A stretch of 64,000 bases of DNA from positions 14,061,501-14,125,500 of the forward strand of contig OX485805.1 of the NCBI GenBank assembly GCA_950295325.1, given 5' to 3'. Positions 10,602 through 21,157 of the stretch are shown here, in pieces. This DNA is from Polytrichum commune. Lineage: Eukaryota; Streptophyta; Polytrichopsida; Polytrichales; Polytrichaceae. Numbering within the stretch: the first letter of the stretch is position 1; each line of letters starts with the position of its first letter. The translations under genes were made by a program, and so were the position numbers. Under the pieces are notes generated by a model. That model ran no database searches. It worked only from the letters and a program-made list of their open reading frames with translations, and was not told where the DNA came from.

Positions 10602-10834
10602 CAATGATCGGGGAGGACCGGCAGTTAGTTACAAATGAACCGGTTGAGTTTGAAAAAATAACTGGTTGAAGTTGGAGACTTCAGGAGAATTGCCGACCAC
10701 TTTAGAAGAATCTATGGAATATACCTCAAATCAATGAAGAAAAACCGAAGGATGTCAACAACATGTAACCGGTTGGACTTGCAAACACTAGGATCTCAAC
10801 CGATTATTATGCCCAAAAATCTCCCCAATCACTG
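10602..10834 (+). mobile_element. hAT-like family 2 element, complete (233 bp)
   Basis: It starts CAATGATCGGGGAGGACCGGCAG and ends CTCCCCAATCACTG, giving imperfect terminal inverted repeats of the CARTGATCGGGGAGA type. The flanks CTTCTCTG (10594-10601) and CTTCTCTT (10835-10842) match at 7 of 8 bases, as expected for the 8-bp target duplication of hAT elements. Internally it has the family's paired ACCGGTT motifs. It is non-coding. Confidence 0.85.
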
Positions 10835-11126
10835 CTTCTCTTGCGCTGACTGAGAGCCCATGTTAAATACATCTTCTTCGCCCCTTTCTTACAAGCCTTT
10901 CAAGTTGGTCAATTGGCACAAGGTCAGTCAAGGAAGAAACACTTAACAAGGTGCAGACTAAAAACACGTTCTAATCTATCTATCTATGTGCATAGAATGA
11001 AAGAGGTGGTGGTGGCGGCATCGTTCCACCATTTCCCACTGTTTTGGAAAGGTAGGGGGGTAACATGTTAAGGTGATATGTTGTTTTGCATGGGTGTAAA
11101 GGGTTGGGATGGCACATGCTTGTACG

Positions 11127-11347
11127 ACACTAAATATGATATTCACTGTCACTTACTATTTGGAGTTACACAATGCTATATCTTATTATTGTTGATGTAA
11201 ATTTTCACCAAGTAAAGTTGTTAATGTGCTATAATGTCCAAACAACCAATTTCACATTTGTTGGTCAAATATGAGATACATACAAGAAATAGATATAGCA
11301 CTGCATAATTCCAAATAGTAAGTGATGCTAAATATAATATTTAGTGT
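11127..11347. mobile_element. small inverted-repeat element, family C, copy 2 (~221 bp)
   Basis: The left end, ACACTAAATATGATATTC then TCACTTACTATTTGGAGTT, is answered by an inverted right end: AATTCCAAATAGTAAGTGATG, then ATATTTAGTGT. The terminal repeats are about 55 bp and the loop about 110 bp. This is the best-preserved copy of the family. It is non-coding. Confidence 0.75.
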
Positions 11348-11804
11348 AGTTGTTAATACATGGAAGACTGTGAACGTGAACTTCCTAGTAGAAGCCTTGA
11401 GTAAGGCGGTGGCACCGTAAGAGAGTGTGCTTGGTTTTGAACCTGGTTTCATTCATGTTTCAAGGAGTTCAGTGGGTAATGCATATGGACGATTTAATCT
11501 TGGTAAATCTCACCATAAATATGTCATGTCGAAAATGTGGAAGAATCATACTACTGCGTCCTACCAATTGCTTCTTAGATTAAACTGACAAGAGTAATGA
11601 AGTCCATGAACAACAAAACATTAAGAATTACAACACAAAGAAGGTGAACTGCATACAATGCAATATCGTAACTATCGTGCACATTCTTCTTCATATAAAG
11701 ACCCTACAAGAATAGCAACTGCATTGAATCACACGTGTCTGAATTGTACAAGGCTACTCCTAATTAAACTACATGTTGACTGCCAAGTGACAATGCTCAC
11801 ATTG

Positions 11805-13386
11805 TCATGATAAACGAACCTTTGTTAGGGCTTCGCCAAGTATGATTGTGGTGCGCCTCAATGAACCAAGTTTGGGATTCTCTACACATCTTGAGTTGTA
11901 GTTTGTGATTTGATGATCACTGTTAATCCCTCCAATTGCCAAGCACGTTGCCGATCCTACACAATCTTCAAACAATCCTTCAAGAATTGCCATTCCTTGA
12001 GAGGCCTTCACATTCAGGAAAAGCTGCAAGAATCTGTGGCCTCCCACAATGACTTCCCTTAACAATATTATTACATTTGGTGGAGCTTGGATGAGTGCCA
12101 AACATGTATAAGTTGATTTCAATGTCGATGCTAGAAGTCCGAAAGGCCATAATTCTGAATCTGTCTCATAGAGAATCCATGAATTCATCATCAAAGTCAT
12201 TCAACAGTGATCTAAACTACAACTACAACCAACATCTGAAGTGGCAACTGCAGTCTCCACCTAGAGATTAATTCCAATGTGATGAATAACATTGAACTCG
12301 GTGTCACTTTGCAATAATGATATCATGAGACTGGCCCACTCACTTATCAAATATTTCATTCATGACGTGACATGAATGAGCTGGGGGTCCCAAGTGTACA
12401 TTTGTGAAGAAAAGTAGCTCATAGCCTCGGAGTGTGCACTGGAAGGCTCTAGTCCCACTCTAATACATAAACTTGATCATCTATTGCAGGCTCCTTGGGC
12501 ATTGGAACTTGGGTTTTTATGAACGTCCATACCTCTTTATCTACTTGCTACTCAATTTAGATAGCACACTTCAGAGGTATCCGTGAAGTCTCTCAAAGAG
12601 GGACGAAGCAATGGGTTTGATCCTTCTCTGTGAGAACTTTCTATTGAGAGATTATTAATTTGTCATGTATTTGAACCTATTTTGGAAGTTGAGAGAAGCT
12701 TGTGGGACTTCCTTTCTTCACCTCTAAATTTTGAGAGGATTTTTAGATTTAAAATAGTGTATGCACATGGGATTCGCTATCCTATATCCCGGATTAACCA
12801 ATTCAAGGCTAGCTTGGCCCAACCATCCTAGTAGGACAAGCTAGGAAGCCGGTTTTTAATAACCTGACATCACTTTGTGTGTGGTTATTTTAAGCATTGA
12901 GAAAACTTGGGTGATGAGTGGGTGACTTTTGTGTTGTTTCTCATAAATCTCAAGGTTGGGGACTAAATCCATGGTTCCATTTGCTTTTACTTTACAAAAC
13001 TCTTTTGTTGCATTATCAAACATCAAGCCTAGGATCAACTTTCACCCTGTCACTTTGCAATACCTTTTGTGAAATGTAGGCTCCAATCCATCCTTGACCG
13101 TTCATAATCATCAAAGGCCTCAACTTTTGAGGAAATGCTACAAGCACCTGCCTCCCACAAATTATTTCCTTCAACACTAGTATTAGTACGCGTGTTGAAA
13201 CTTAAAGTAGTGCCAAGAAAAAAATATAGTTTCAATGTTGATGCTAGTATTAGTCCAAAAGACATTACAGACATCATGTAGAAAGTCCACGAGTTCATCA
13301 TCATTGTTATGAAAACCACCACTACATATCATTCCTTCAAAATAGTGCATTGATTGTAGAACGGTAAATATTAACATTGGACTCAT
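11805..13386 (-). other. two diverged copies of an unrecognised minus-strand open segment
   Basis: Minus-strand open frames at 11805-12200 and 13050-13386 share M-M-N-S-W, then F-G-L-x-L-A-S-T-L-K, and later a region around a V-G-G-H/W-E-A-G block, in the same order. They are probably duplicated fragments of one old gene. Both copies have frame changes, and the 650 bp between them contain nothing else that I recognise. I cannot name the family. Confidence 0.3.
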
Positions 13387-13572
13387 ATATAGGTGTCATA
13401 CATTGCATGGTATTAACACCCATTGTCAACAATAAAAACAATGCCGAGTATCAATAAATGGTATCAAATAACCTAGCCCACCAGTTTCCACATTGTGTGG
13501 TAGTCAAAAATTGATGCTTGGTGAACAGAGATAACAATCAAGATGCCCTGAAAGGCTATTCCTCCCTTACAC

Positions 13573-13654
13573 CGTGCTCGGCAGGATTCGAACCTGCGCG
13601 GGCAGAGCCCACATGATTTCTAGTCATGCCCGATAACCACTCCGGCACGAGCAC
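13573..13654 (-). tRNA. tRNA-Ser (anticodon AGA)
   Basis: An 82-nt class II tRNA. The acceptor stem GTGCTCG/CGAGCAC has all seven pairs, the discriminator base is G (13573), and the anticodon stem CATGA/TCATG encloses loop CTAGAAA (anticodon AGA, reading UCU). A long variable arm GGGCTCTGCCC is followed by T-arm GCAGG-TTCGAAT-CCTGC. The B box GGTTCGAATCC is intact. The long variable arm and the G discriminator are serine identity elements. No T run lies close downstream: the first TTTTT on the minus strand is about 65 bp beyond the gene, so transcription termination may be poor. Confidence 0.93.
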
Positions 13655-13659
13655 TAGCT

Positions 13660-15880
13660 GATGCTATGAAGAGAAATGGACAATTTTTTGTTTTATTGAA
13701 GCTTTGGGGATGAAGGCATTCTGCCAAGATACTTGCCTGTCAATGGACTTGTTTGGTTGAAGAGACAAGTTTACCTAATTATTACTCTCCGAAATTCTTT
13801 ACACCCAATAAGGTGTGTGGCCCTATTGTGGGCAATTCCAATTCTATGGGTTCGTGCATTGTCTCATCTAGTCAGCAATTGTGAAACACAAAAGTCATCA
13901 ATTCAAGCTTCAACAATATTATGTTCGTTGAGATGTAGGAGTTGTGGGAGTGCAAAGAGGAGATTTTTTTGTTTTTAAGCGAAAATAACACCTCCTGATT
14001 GTGTTTCACTATTGAATCTAGAATGATTTCTATGTTTTGTGGACATAGTTTTGTCTCATCATAACACATCATGTCTTGCGTGTGCAAGCCTTGCCATATA
14101 CTACTGAAATATAGGTGTCCGATTAAGAAAATGACCATCATTTTCAATAGTTACTGTGACCTTAGTTGAAGACGGGGAGGGTTGGGCTTGGGAAACACAG
14201 AGTAGAGCCAATCAGAAGCCAATTGAATATGTGTGCAATTTTTATCACAACATACATTCATTGTTGGGCAAAGGATATATAACAATAGTTAAATCCTCCT
14301 TGAAGCTAAATATGTTGATAGTGGGGTCCAATGCAATTGAGAGAGGGAATTATCGTCTTCAAGTGTACCTCTCATTCATCCAAAATAAAAGCCCTGAAAT
14401 AGCATGCAACCGGGAGGTTAGTTTTTTTTAGCTGATTTGACATCAAAATTAGTTTAAAAAAACCATGAGATCATTTAAGATGAATTGGCAACGAACCTAC
14501 AAGGGGTCAAGTTTTTATGTTGGATGGATAAGAGGTACACATATACAATAATTCCCTCTATCCCAATATGACATGTGACCCGGTTGATGGTCAAATTTTT
14601 TAATTAGGCAAGATAAACAAACAATCTACTATTGTCACTGGTTCATTTACCCATGTGAACCCTTTGGAGAAAGGGCCACTTGGGGGCAAGGTTACACCAA
14701 CATATAGATAAATGCTCGTAGCGAGTAAGGAAAATAACTTCTTCCAAGTCCGTTGCTGACCACAATAATATTGGACTTGGAACTTGGCGGTATTTCAGAA
14801 ATAGAATACAGATATGTATGAGAGCAACCTTCTTTGCGATCTGGGTTTCTCAGTTATAATACCAAGTTTCCATAGGGGACCCATAGAGAGACCTAACTTG
14901 AGATTTTTGTTGAGCAGGAGTCACCTTAATTTGGAGCTTTGCATGATTGTGAGAAACTGTGTCAACTTTGTAATTCACAACTATTATTCAACCAAAAAAA
15001 TACTAAAGAAATGAGAGAAACTCGACTTGCTCCCCTGTCCGACCACCAGAACATCCATTGAACCCCTAACTTTCCATCAACTTTCCAAACCTAATTACAA
15101 TTTCCTGGAATTGCAATGTGCCTCAGCCACTACTAAATTGTGTTACTCATAATGAAGGCCCAGTTTATACACGGCTTAGGGCTAGGCTGAGCATTGGCCT
15201 GATTCATGTGCAATAAAGCCCTCAATCCGGTCCAACTTTATCAAATTTTTGTACGTCCAATCTTGTCACATGTAAAATGACGAGGCCTAATTTTAGGTCT
15301 TGATGTTCTTGAGGAGAAAATGTAGTGAAGAGGATTAAGCTTCCATGAACCGACGGTAGAGATGTTCACCATCCAACGGATGAGTCCAATCCAGTCCATG
15401 TTGAGAGTTTGGGTTGAGGAAAAGCTTGTCCCCATTTCTTCAAGCCCACCCAAAGGTTTGGAACCAAAATAGGGTGTCACCTAGGACACCACATGGGGTG
15501 AGTGAGTGTTTGGACCCAATCCTAGTATAAAGCCCTTGGACTGGATTTGATGGAACTGAACGATCTTATTGAGTCAAATTTTAGAATTCAAGCCAACCCT
15601 CAATCCGGCCCCAAGCATAAAGTGATGTCAAACAGTACCTGAAACTTTCAGGCTTGTCCTTGTATTTGCTCCAGACTTCTAGTGATTTCACAGTTCATAA
15701 TCTGAAACCAAGTGTCCAGCGAGGCAACAGTTCCATCCTATTCCTGAAACTAATAGAGAAATGAATTCTCCCAGCACTCAAATTTGGCAGAGACAGTACT
15801 CATCATCTAGATAGGAACTGATACCAGAAGAAATCCTCTGATTTCAATTAGAGTGCATTCATCAGCTATAATAAATGTGG
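13660..15880. other. gene-free stretch
   Basis: No convincing gene. Short open frames occur on both strands, none with a recognisable motif or supporting splice sites. Confidence 0.4.
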
Positions 15881-17040
15881 GACCGGTGCCAAAAATCAAA
15901 CCTGAGAGCTTGCAAAACGCAGGGATCGAAAGGAGTCATGAACTGAAGCGAGGATGTCCTTCAATGTTTTGGAGCTGATCAGTGTCATTTAATCACTCAA
16001 TCAAACACGCCGCTAGGTCCAAATGATGGTGATCGATTTATGTGCAAAAATGATTCCTCGGCCCTGACATTAAAACCAGTCGCTAACACCTATCTACATC
16101 ACCTGAGGCGATTGTCTACCTCGATATCTGGGGACGATAAGCCTGCGGTCAGGTTCTCACTCCCACAGAGTGATCAGGGAGATTTTTGGGCATATTCGGT
16201 TAAGAACCTAGTGTTTGCAAGTCCAACCAGTTACATGTTGGCATCCTTCAGTTTTCGTTTATTAAATTGGGGTATATTCTATAAATTCCTCTAAAATGAT
16301 CGGTAAATTTCCTGCAGTCTTGAACTTCAACCGGTTATTTCTCAAACTCCACCGGTTCATCTGTAACTAACTGCTGGTTCTCCCCGATCATAGCTCCCAC
16401 AGATGTATAGGCCAACCCACACGCAAGGTAGAACGAACCCAAGCTACCATAAACAATATTAAGCTCTCATAAATAGAGGCGACAGAAACTTAGGGAGAGA
16501 AAAGAAGACCTGAGGAGATGTCCATATAAATTTGGAGACAAGTGTAAGTTAATTACTTGATTGAATCAAAGTCCGGGTTCAAATGATGATGATAAATTTC
16601 TGTGCGACAATTTATTCAGCAAACGTGCCAGTCGCGGATGCCTATATATAGAATATCACAAGCAGTTTTGAAATATATTCATCGCTCGCGCTTTCCACAC
16701 GATTTGTCCAAGTGAACCTCGAGCTTCATACTCAGACAGGCCCAACCAAGGACACTCCATTCGCACTCCAGTAGGGGTCAGAGGTCAAACTGCATGTGAG
16801 ATAGAAAGAGCCCGAGCAGCCATAAATAATAAACTCTCAGACAGGTGCCAAAATGCAGGGAAGATAAGAAAACCTCAAGAGGAGTCCATACATTTGGAGC
16901 TGAGTAAATTGATCACTCACTCGCTCTATCAAATACAATGCTGGGCTCAAATGATAATGATTGATTTCTCTCTAAAGACAACTATTTGGCAAAACACACG
17001 AGTCGCAGATACCTGGATTAATTCTAGTTTCTAATATCAC
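15881..17040 (-). pseudogene. tandem remnants of dirigent C-terminal and 3' sequence
   Basis: On the minus strand this region carries repeated, diverged copies of the dirigent gene's 3' end and following DNA. At 16690-16760 the reverse complement contains AAGCTCGAGGTTCACTTGGAC then TCGTGTGG, matching the C-terminal coding end of the intact gene at 63101-63135. At 16840-16870 and 15885-15935 there are counterparts of the CCCTGC..TTTTGGCACCT..CAGA block that follows the intact gene at about 63340. At 16930-16970 there is a counterpart of the ATAAATTGATTCTCATCAT block at 63231. One copy is interrupted by a hAT-like family 2 element (16168-16393). All coding sense is lost. Confidence 0.65.
16168..16393 (-). 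mobile_element. hAT-like family 2 element, complete (226 bp)
   Basis: It begins GAGTGATCAGGGAGATTTTTGGG and ends GGTTCTCCCCGATCATAG. It is flanked by a perfect 8-bp duplication, CTCCCACA, at 16160-16167 and 16394-16401. Orientation is opposite to the copy at 10602. It lies within the decayed dirigent cluster. Confidence 0.92.
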
Positions 17041-17362
17041 ATGCAATTATTGATCTAGCTCTTGTACTTCCCACATGAGTAGATTAAGTGAACCTCCAGC
17101 TTTATGAACGGCACGCCCAAGGCCCAAAGGAAGAATACGCCAACCCACGCGCAGGTAGAAGGAGCCCAAGAGCAACTGTAAACAAAGAGCTCCTGGAGAA
17201 ACGAGAGCACGTCTACAGCATTCGAAATCAAGAGTATCTTGTTGAGGTTCTTCTCGGGCTACTCGATTCTGTGCACCGAGTTCAAGAAGTCGGTGAAACT
17301 TTCCGCCGTCCAGGTCGTGGTGCCAAACCTCGTTCCAACGACCTCCGAATTCAAGTCTGCAG
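17041..17362 (-). pseudogene. dirigent-like pseudogene, central and C-terminal part
   Basis: The minus-strand translation from 17362 reads D-L-N-S-E-V-V-G-T-R-F-G, then T-D-F-L-N-S-V-H-R-I-E. This aligns with residues 83-114 of the intact dirigent gene at 62587-63147. The next codon is TAG where the intact gene has Trp. Base similarity continues through the gene's end (AAGCTGGAGGTTCACTT near 17100), with small indels that break the frame. The N-terminal part is replaced by a tandem array (17354-17855). Confidence 0.85.
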
Positions 17363-17855
17363 AACAACCCACCGAGGGTCGAAATTGAAATCTGGAACCC
17401 GAATTAGAGTCATCGGTTTTAACGCTGCATATTTGGAGTTTTGCATTTCCAAATATACACATTCGTCACAAACCTTGTATTTAATGTTCAAGAAGAAATC
17501 ACTGCTACATTGATCGAACAAGTCTGCAGAACAACCCACCGAGGGTTGAGTTTGGAATCTGGAACCCGAATTAGAGTCATCGGTTTTAACGCTGCATATT
17601 TGGAGTTTTGCATTTCCAAATATACACATTCGTCACAAACCTTGTATTTAATGTTCAAGAAGAAATCACTGCTATATTGATCGAACAAGTCTGCAGAACA
17701 ACCCACCGAGGGTTGAGTTTGGAATCTGGAACCCGAATTAGAGTCATCGGATTTAAAACTGCATATTTGGAGTTTTGCATTTCCAAATATACATATTCGT
17801 CACAAACCTTGTATTCAATGTTCAAGAAGCAATCAATGCTATACTGGTTGAATGG
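17354..17855 (-). repeat. 167-bp tandem repeat, three copies, derived from dirigent 5' coding sequence
   Basis: Three near-identical units begin at 17354, 17521 and 17688, each starting AGTCTGCAGAACAACCCACC on the + strand. Read on the minus strand, each unit ends CGACCCTCGGTGGGTTGTT-CTGCAGAC. This matches the intact dirigent gene around residues 68-83, with a deletion of about 24 bp. Upstream, CCAGATTTCAATTTCGACC matches the same gene's CCAGATCACAAACTCGACC. The unit is therefore a triplicated N-terminal coding segment of the adjacent pseudogene. Copies 1 and 2 differ at only a few positions, so the triplication is much younger than the gene decay. Confidence 0.85.
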
Positions 17856-17879
17856 CATCATCGATAAGGAAACGTAATC

Positions 17880-18782
17880 GAGTGTTATGGTTCCCCTCTT
17901 TTAGATTCGGTCCTGAACCACCTTATGGTGAAGTTTACCTTGCAAAAGGAAGGCATTTGTGCAGCTTATACTGTAACATGAGAAAATCCATGAACAATTA
18001 CATCTAAACCATCTTAAACCTACCTAAACCATCTTGATATGAGTTCTTAATTGGGTTCTTGATATGAACAGCCGCTTCAAAGTATTTACATCTTACAACA
18101 CTCTCCAATATTTGTGTGATTTTATCCATGTTCTTATATTTGTAACTGTTTCAAAATGCCGAAAAAGTCTCAAATTAACGAATAAAGTGATTAGTGCGAC
18201 AACTTCTTACAGAGGACACAATCTCTTGTTAACTAAATCTAACAAGAGCCAATCTCACTTATTGATTACATACTCAAAAGTTTTCACTCAATGAAACCAC
18301 TCTATTTTCATCTTGTATTGCTTGGAAAAAAGGGTTATTTGAAATTTTATTAGAAGTAGTTTCGTTATAGTAGGTTTATTCCATGAATATCACATATACA
18401 ACAACAATAGTCTATGAAGTTTCTCAAAATTATCTTAAAATCATTCAGCACCATATGTTAAGTTACTTTGATGCAACACAAAAATAGTAGCTTATTTTCA
18501 TGTTTTCTGATTCACGATTATTAGCGAATTGCTTCGTCTAATAGCGTAATAAACATAGTATATTAACAATGTGATTACAAATGGATTAAACTTTGTAAGA
18601 AAATAAACTACTTTGAACATATGTAGGGGCAGGGTTGTTAAGTGTGCACCCTAAGTTACACTCTCTCTCTCTCTCTTTCTTTCATTTTTTTTCTTTTCTT
18701 AACACAAACAAATTTGGATATTCATTGCAATGACAGAAATTTGAGAAACATGGTACAATCATTACACCTTGACCTCAAGAGA
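17880..18782. other. gene-free stretch with a (TC)n tract
   Basis: AT-rich, no gene seen. A short TC microsatellite lies at about 18660-18682. Confidence 0.4.
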
Positions 18783-18790
18783 GTCTAGTG

Positions 18791-19437
18791 CAATGATCGG
18801 GGAAAACTGACAGCTAGTTCATTATCAGCCGATGGATTTCCCCTCATGGCCGGTCCAAATTTCCAACCATTGGATGGCAATCCGACTGTAATTTCAATCC
18901 TCCGGCAATTAGCCAATGGACCAGAAATGGTCCCGGAAATATAGCCGATTTTTCTTGTGAGTTACTGGATTTCAACCGGAAGAAGTATTCAAATACTGGC
19001 TGATACTTGGGAAATGGTAACCAATATCCTCTGAGTCATGAGCATGGGTATCTGAGTGCAGGCAAGTATCGAGGGATGCAAATCAGGGCTTCGAAGATGA
19101 ACGGCAACTTGCTCCGCGGCAGCGCCTCCATCCTCCGCTGCTCTTCAAATTAAACTCTTCAAATTTAAAGTTTTGAACATGCCTTTCTTTTCACTTATTC
19201 AAGATTTTATACTAAGAAATGATTTCTAAAAACTTTTCATACATTTTTTAAACAATTAGTGCCGATATGAATTCCATTTAATCGGATATTGACCAATGAA
19301 AATATGAAAATATAGGCAATTGGCCGATTGATGTTACAAAAGACCGGCTCTTGCCGATGTAAATTGGAAAAAGTCCGACCCTTCGTAGCAACTACCGGCA
19401 ATTAGCCACTAAGGCTTCAAAAACTTCCCCAACTCTG
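18791..19437 (+). mobile_element. hAT-like family 1 element, complete (647 bp)
   Basis: It starts CAATGATCGGGGAAAACTGAC and ends ACTTCCCCAACTCTG. It is flanked by a perfect 8-bp duplication, GTCTAGTG, at 18783-18790 and 19438-19445. It is homologous over most of its length to the copy at 56271-56931 (opposite orientation). It has no coding capacity, so it is non-autonomous. Its first 12 bases are also those of the shorter family 2, which suggests that the same transposase moved both. Confidence 0.93.
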
Positions 19438-19576
19438 GTCTAGTGAACTGTACTCGATTATCAAATGTTTTTAGATGCCCCCACATGACTTCTTGAGCAT
19501 CATTGTTGTTTTTGTCACCTTCAGAAGTCTACGCTACTAGACCTTTAAGGATTTAAAAAGGATATGGTAACCTATG

Positions 19577-20090
19577 CCTGCTTTACACTAGAGAAGGTGA
19601 GAGTTGAAGACGGGGAGCTTGAAGAAAGGGCCTCTTTCCTTGATGGGGAAGCTTCTTGTGCTTGTTTGTTCATTCAAGTACATTTCACGTTTGCATATTC
19701 AAATTGAGAACTTGGAATTTTTTGTCACCATGTTTATAATGTTCAGATGAATGACATCTTGATGAATATAATGTGAACCTACTAGTACGACAAGCTCTCA
19801 GTCAAAATTCTAGCGTGCCTTGTGAAAATTGCTTAGGGTTGTTGAGAGTTCAAGTTCTTTTTTATGGGCCTCCTTTACACTAAAGAGGTTGAGAGTTGAA
19901 GACTAAGAGCTCGAAGAAAGGCCCCTTCTCCTTGGCGGGGAAGCCACTTGTGCTTGTTTGTTTGTTCAAGTATACATCACATTTGCATATTCAAATTGAG
20001 AACTTGGACTTTTTTGTCACCATGTGAATAGTGTTTAGATGACATCTCAATGGATCCTATGTGAAACTTACTTGGTCCGGGGGGCACAAA
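19577..20090. repeat. tandem duplication, ~215-bp unit at 292-bp spacing
   Basis: The segments 19577-19790 and 19869-20090 align throughout. Shared blocks include TTGAGAACTTGGA, CTTGTGCTTGTTTGTT and GTTGAAGAC. A shorter related piece, CCTTTACATTAAAGAGGCTTGAGAG, occurs at about 50949. No gene is recognisable in either unit. Confidence 0.7.
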
Positions 20091-20990
20091 TATAATTGAC
20101 ATATTTCAAGGTCATGGAATCGATCCACTTGGTTGAATAATGTTATGAAACTTCTCGTAAAATATGAAAAACATTTATTCCGAGATGATTAGTAAATCCA
20201 CACCCTACCAATAGCCAATTTCCTCATAACTTTCATAGTTCATATGAATAACTTATTCGTTCTCATTCTTATTAAACGATCACATAGATCCCCCCGCTGC
20301 CCTCCCCCCTCCCCCAATTCAATGTGTTGAGTATTAAACTTCGATTGGTTAACAAAATTGAACACATAGTCCAACCTCCTTTAAGCACTTATCTTCTCAC
20401 TGATCGTTCTTAGATCCACCCTAACCACACACCACTAAAAGGAGGTGTCCAAGCAGGTGTAACCAAGTTAGGCCCATTTAAATTAAAGGGATGTTCATTA
20501 AGACCACTAAAGCAACTCACATAAAAGCTACAATGAGGGAGGCTCACAAAACTTGCCACAAGTTCTAATTGTTACATTGCAGGATTTTTAATCTTTTAAA
20601 AAAAAATTAATACTATAATCAATTAAGTTACTTGGGTGACTCAACTCCCTTCACTGCTACAAACATGGTTATAGAACACACTTTGCATTTGACAAGGGCG
20701 GTCATTGCGACCCGACATTTGTCATAGATTGAACTTGACACACGTAAATGGGTTCATGTTGCAATGACAGGTTGGGTCAAATGGGAAGTTTGTTCTAGGC
20801 CCCACAATCCTAGTAGAGCTTGCAACCCACAAGTTACAACTCACAAAAAGCAAACATAAGTGGTACGGTTTGTCTCTTTTCGTAAGCAAATCCAACTTGT
20901 GGATTATCCTTTGTATCCGTACGTAAGACGCATCATTATATCACAGTCTGCCCAATTTCAAAAACAATAAGGTACACTGGACCAATGGCA
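20091..20990. other. gene-free stretch
   Basis: AT-rich sequence with a short C-rich run at 20289-20318. No gene, RNA or element ends seen. Confidence 0.4.
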
Positions 20991-20993
20991 TCA

Positions 20994-21060
20994 CCACCAC
21001 CACCACCACCACCACCACATTGAGCTTTTCGTATAGTGTGTGTGTGTGTGTGTATACACA
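20994..21060. repeat. (CAC)n and (GT)n microsatellites at the LINE 3' border
   Basis: About nine CAC triplets (20994-21020) are followed 18 bp later by (GT)9 and TATACACAC (21037-21060). They lie about 100 bp beyond the ORF2 stop of the minus-strand LINE. A simple repeat at this spot may be the LINE's own 3' tail, since no poly(A) tail is visible. Confidence 0.7.
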
Positions 21061-21157
21061 CTTACCTATTACTTATTACTCCTTTGCATTCTAATCTTGA
21101 TGGGTCTCACGACTACATGGGTCAAGATATGTTATCGATTGAGTTGGGCCTAGTAAC

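Noticed and set aside
17354-17855. Possible CRISPR-like or satellite array
   Set aside because: The 167-bp units are contiguous without spacers and derive from dirigent coding sequence.
20994-21020. CAC triplet run resembling a His-tag coding sequence or CRISPR-like repeat
   Set aside because: A plain trinucleotide microsatellite next to a (GT)n tract, not in a gene.
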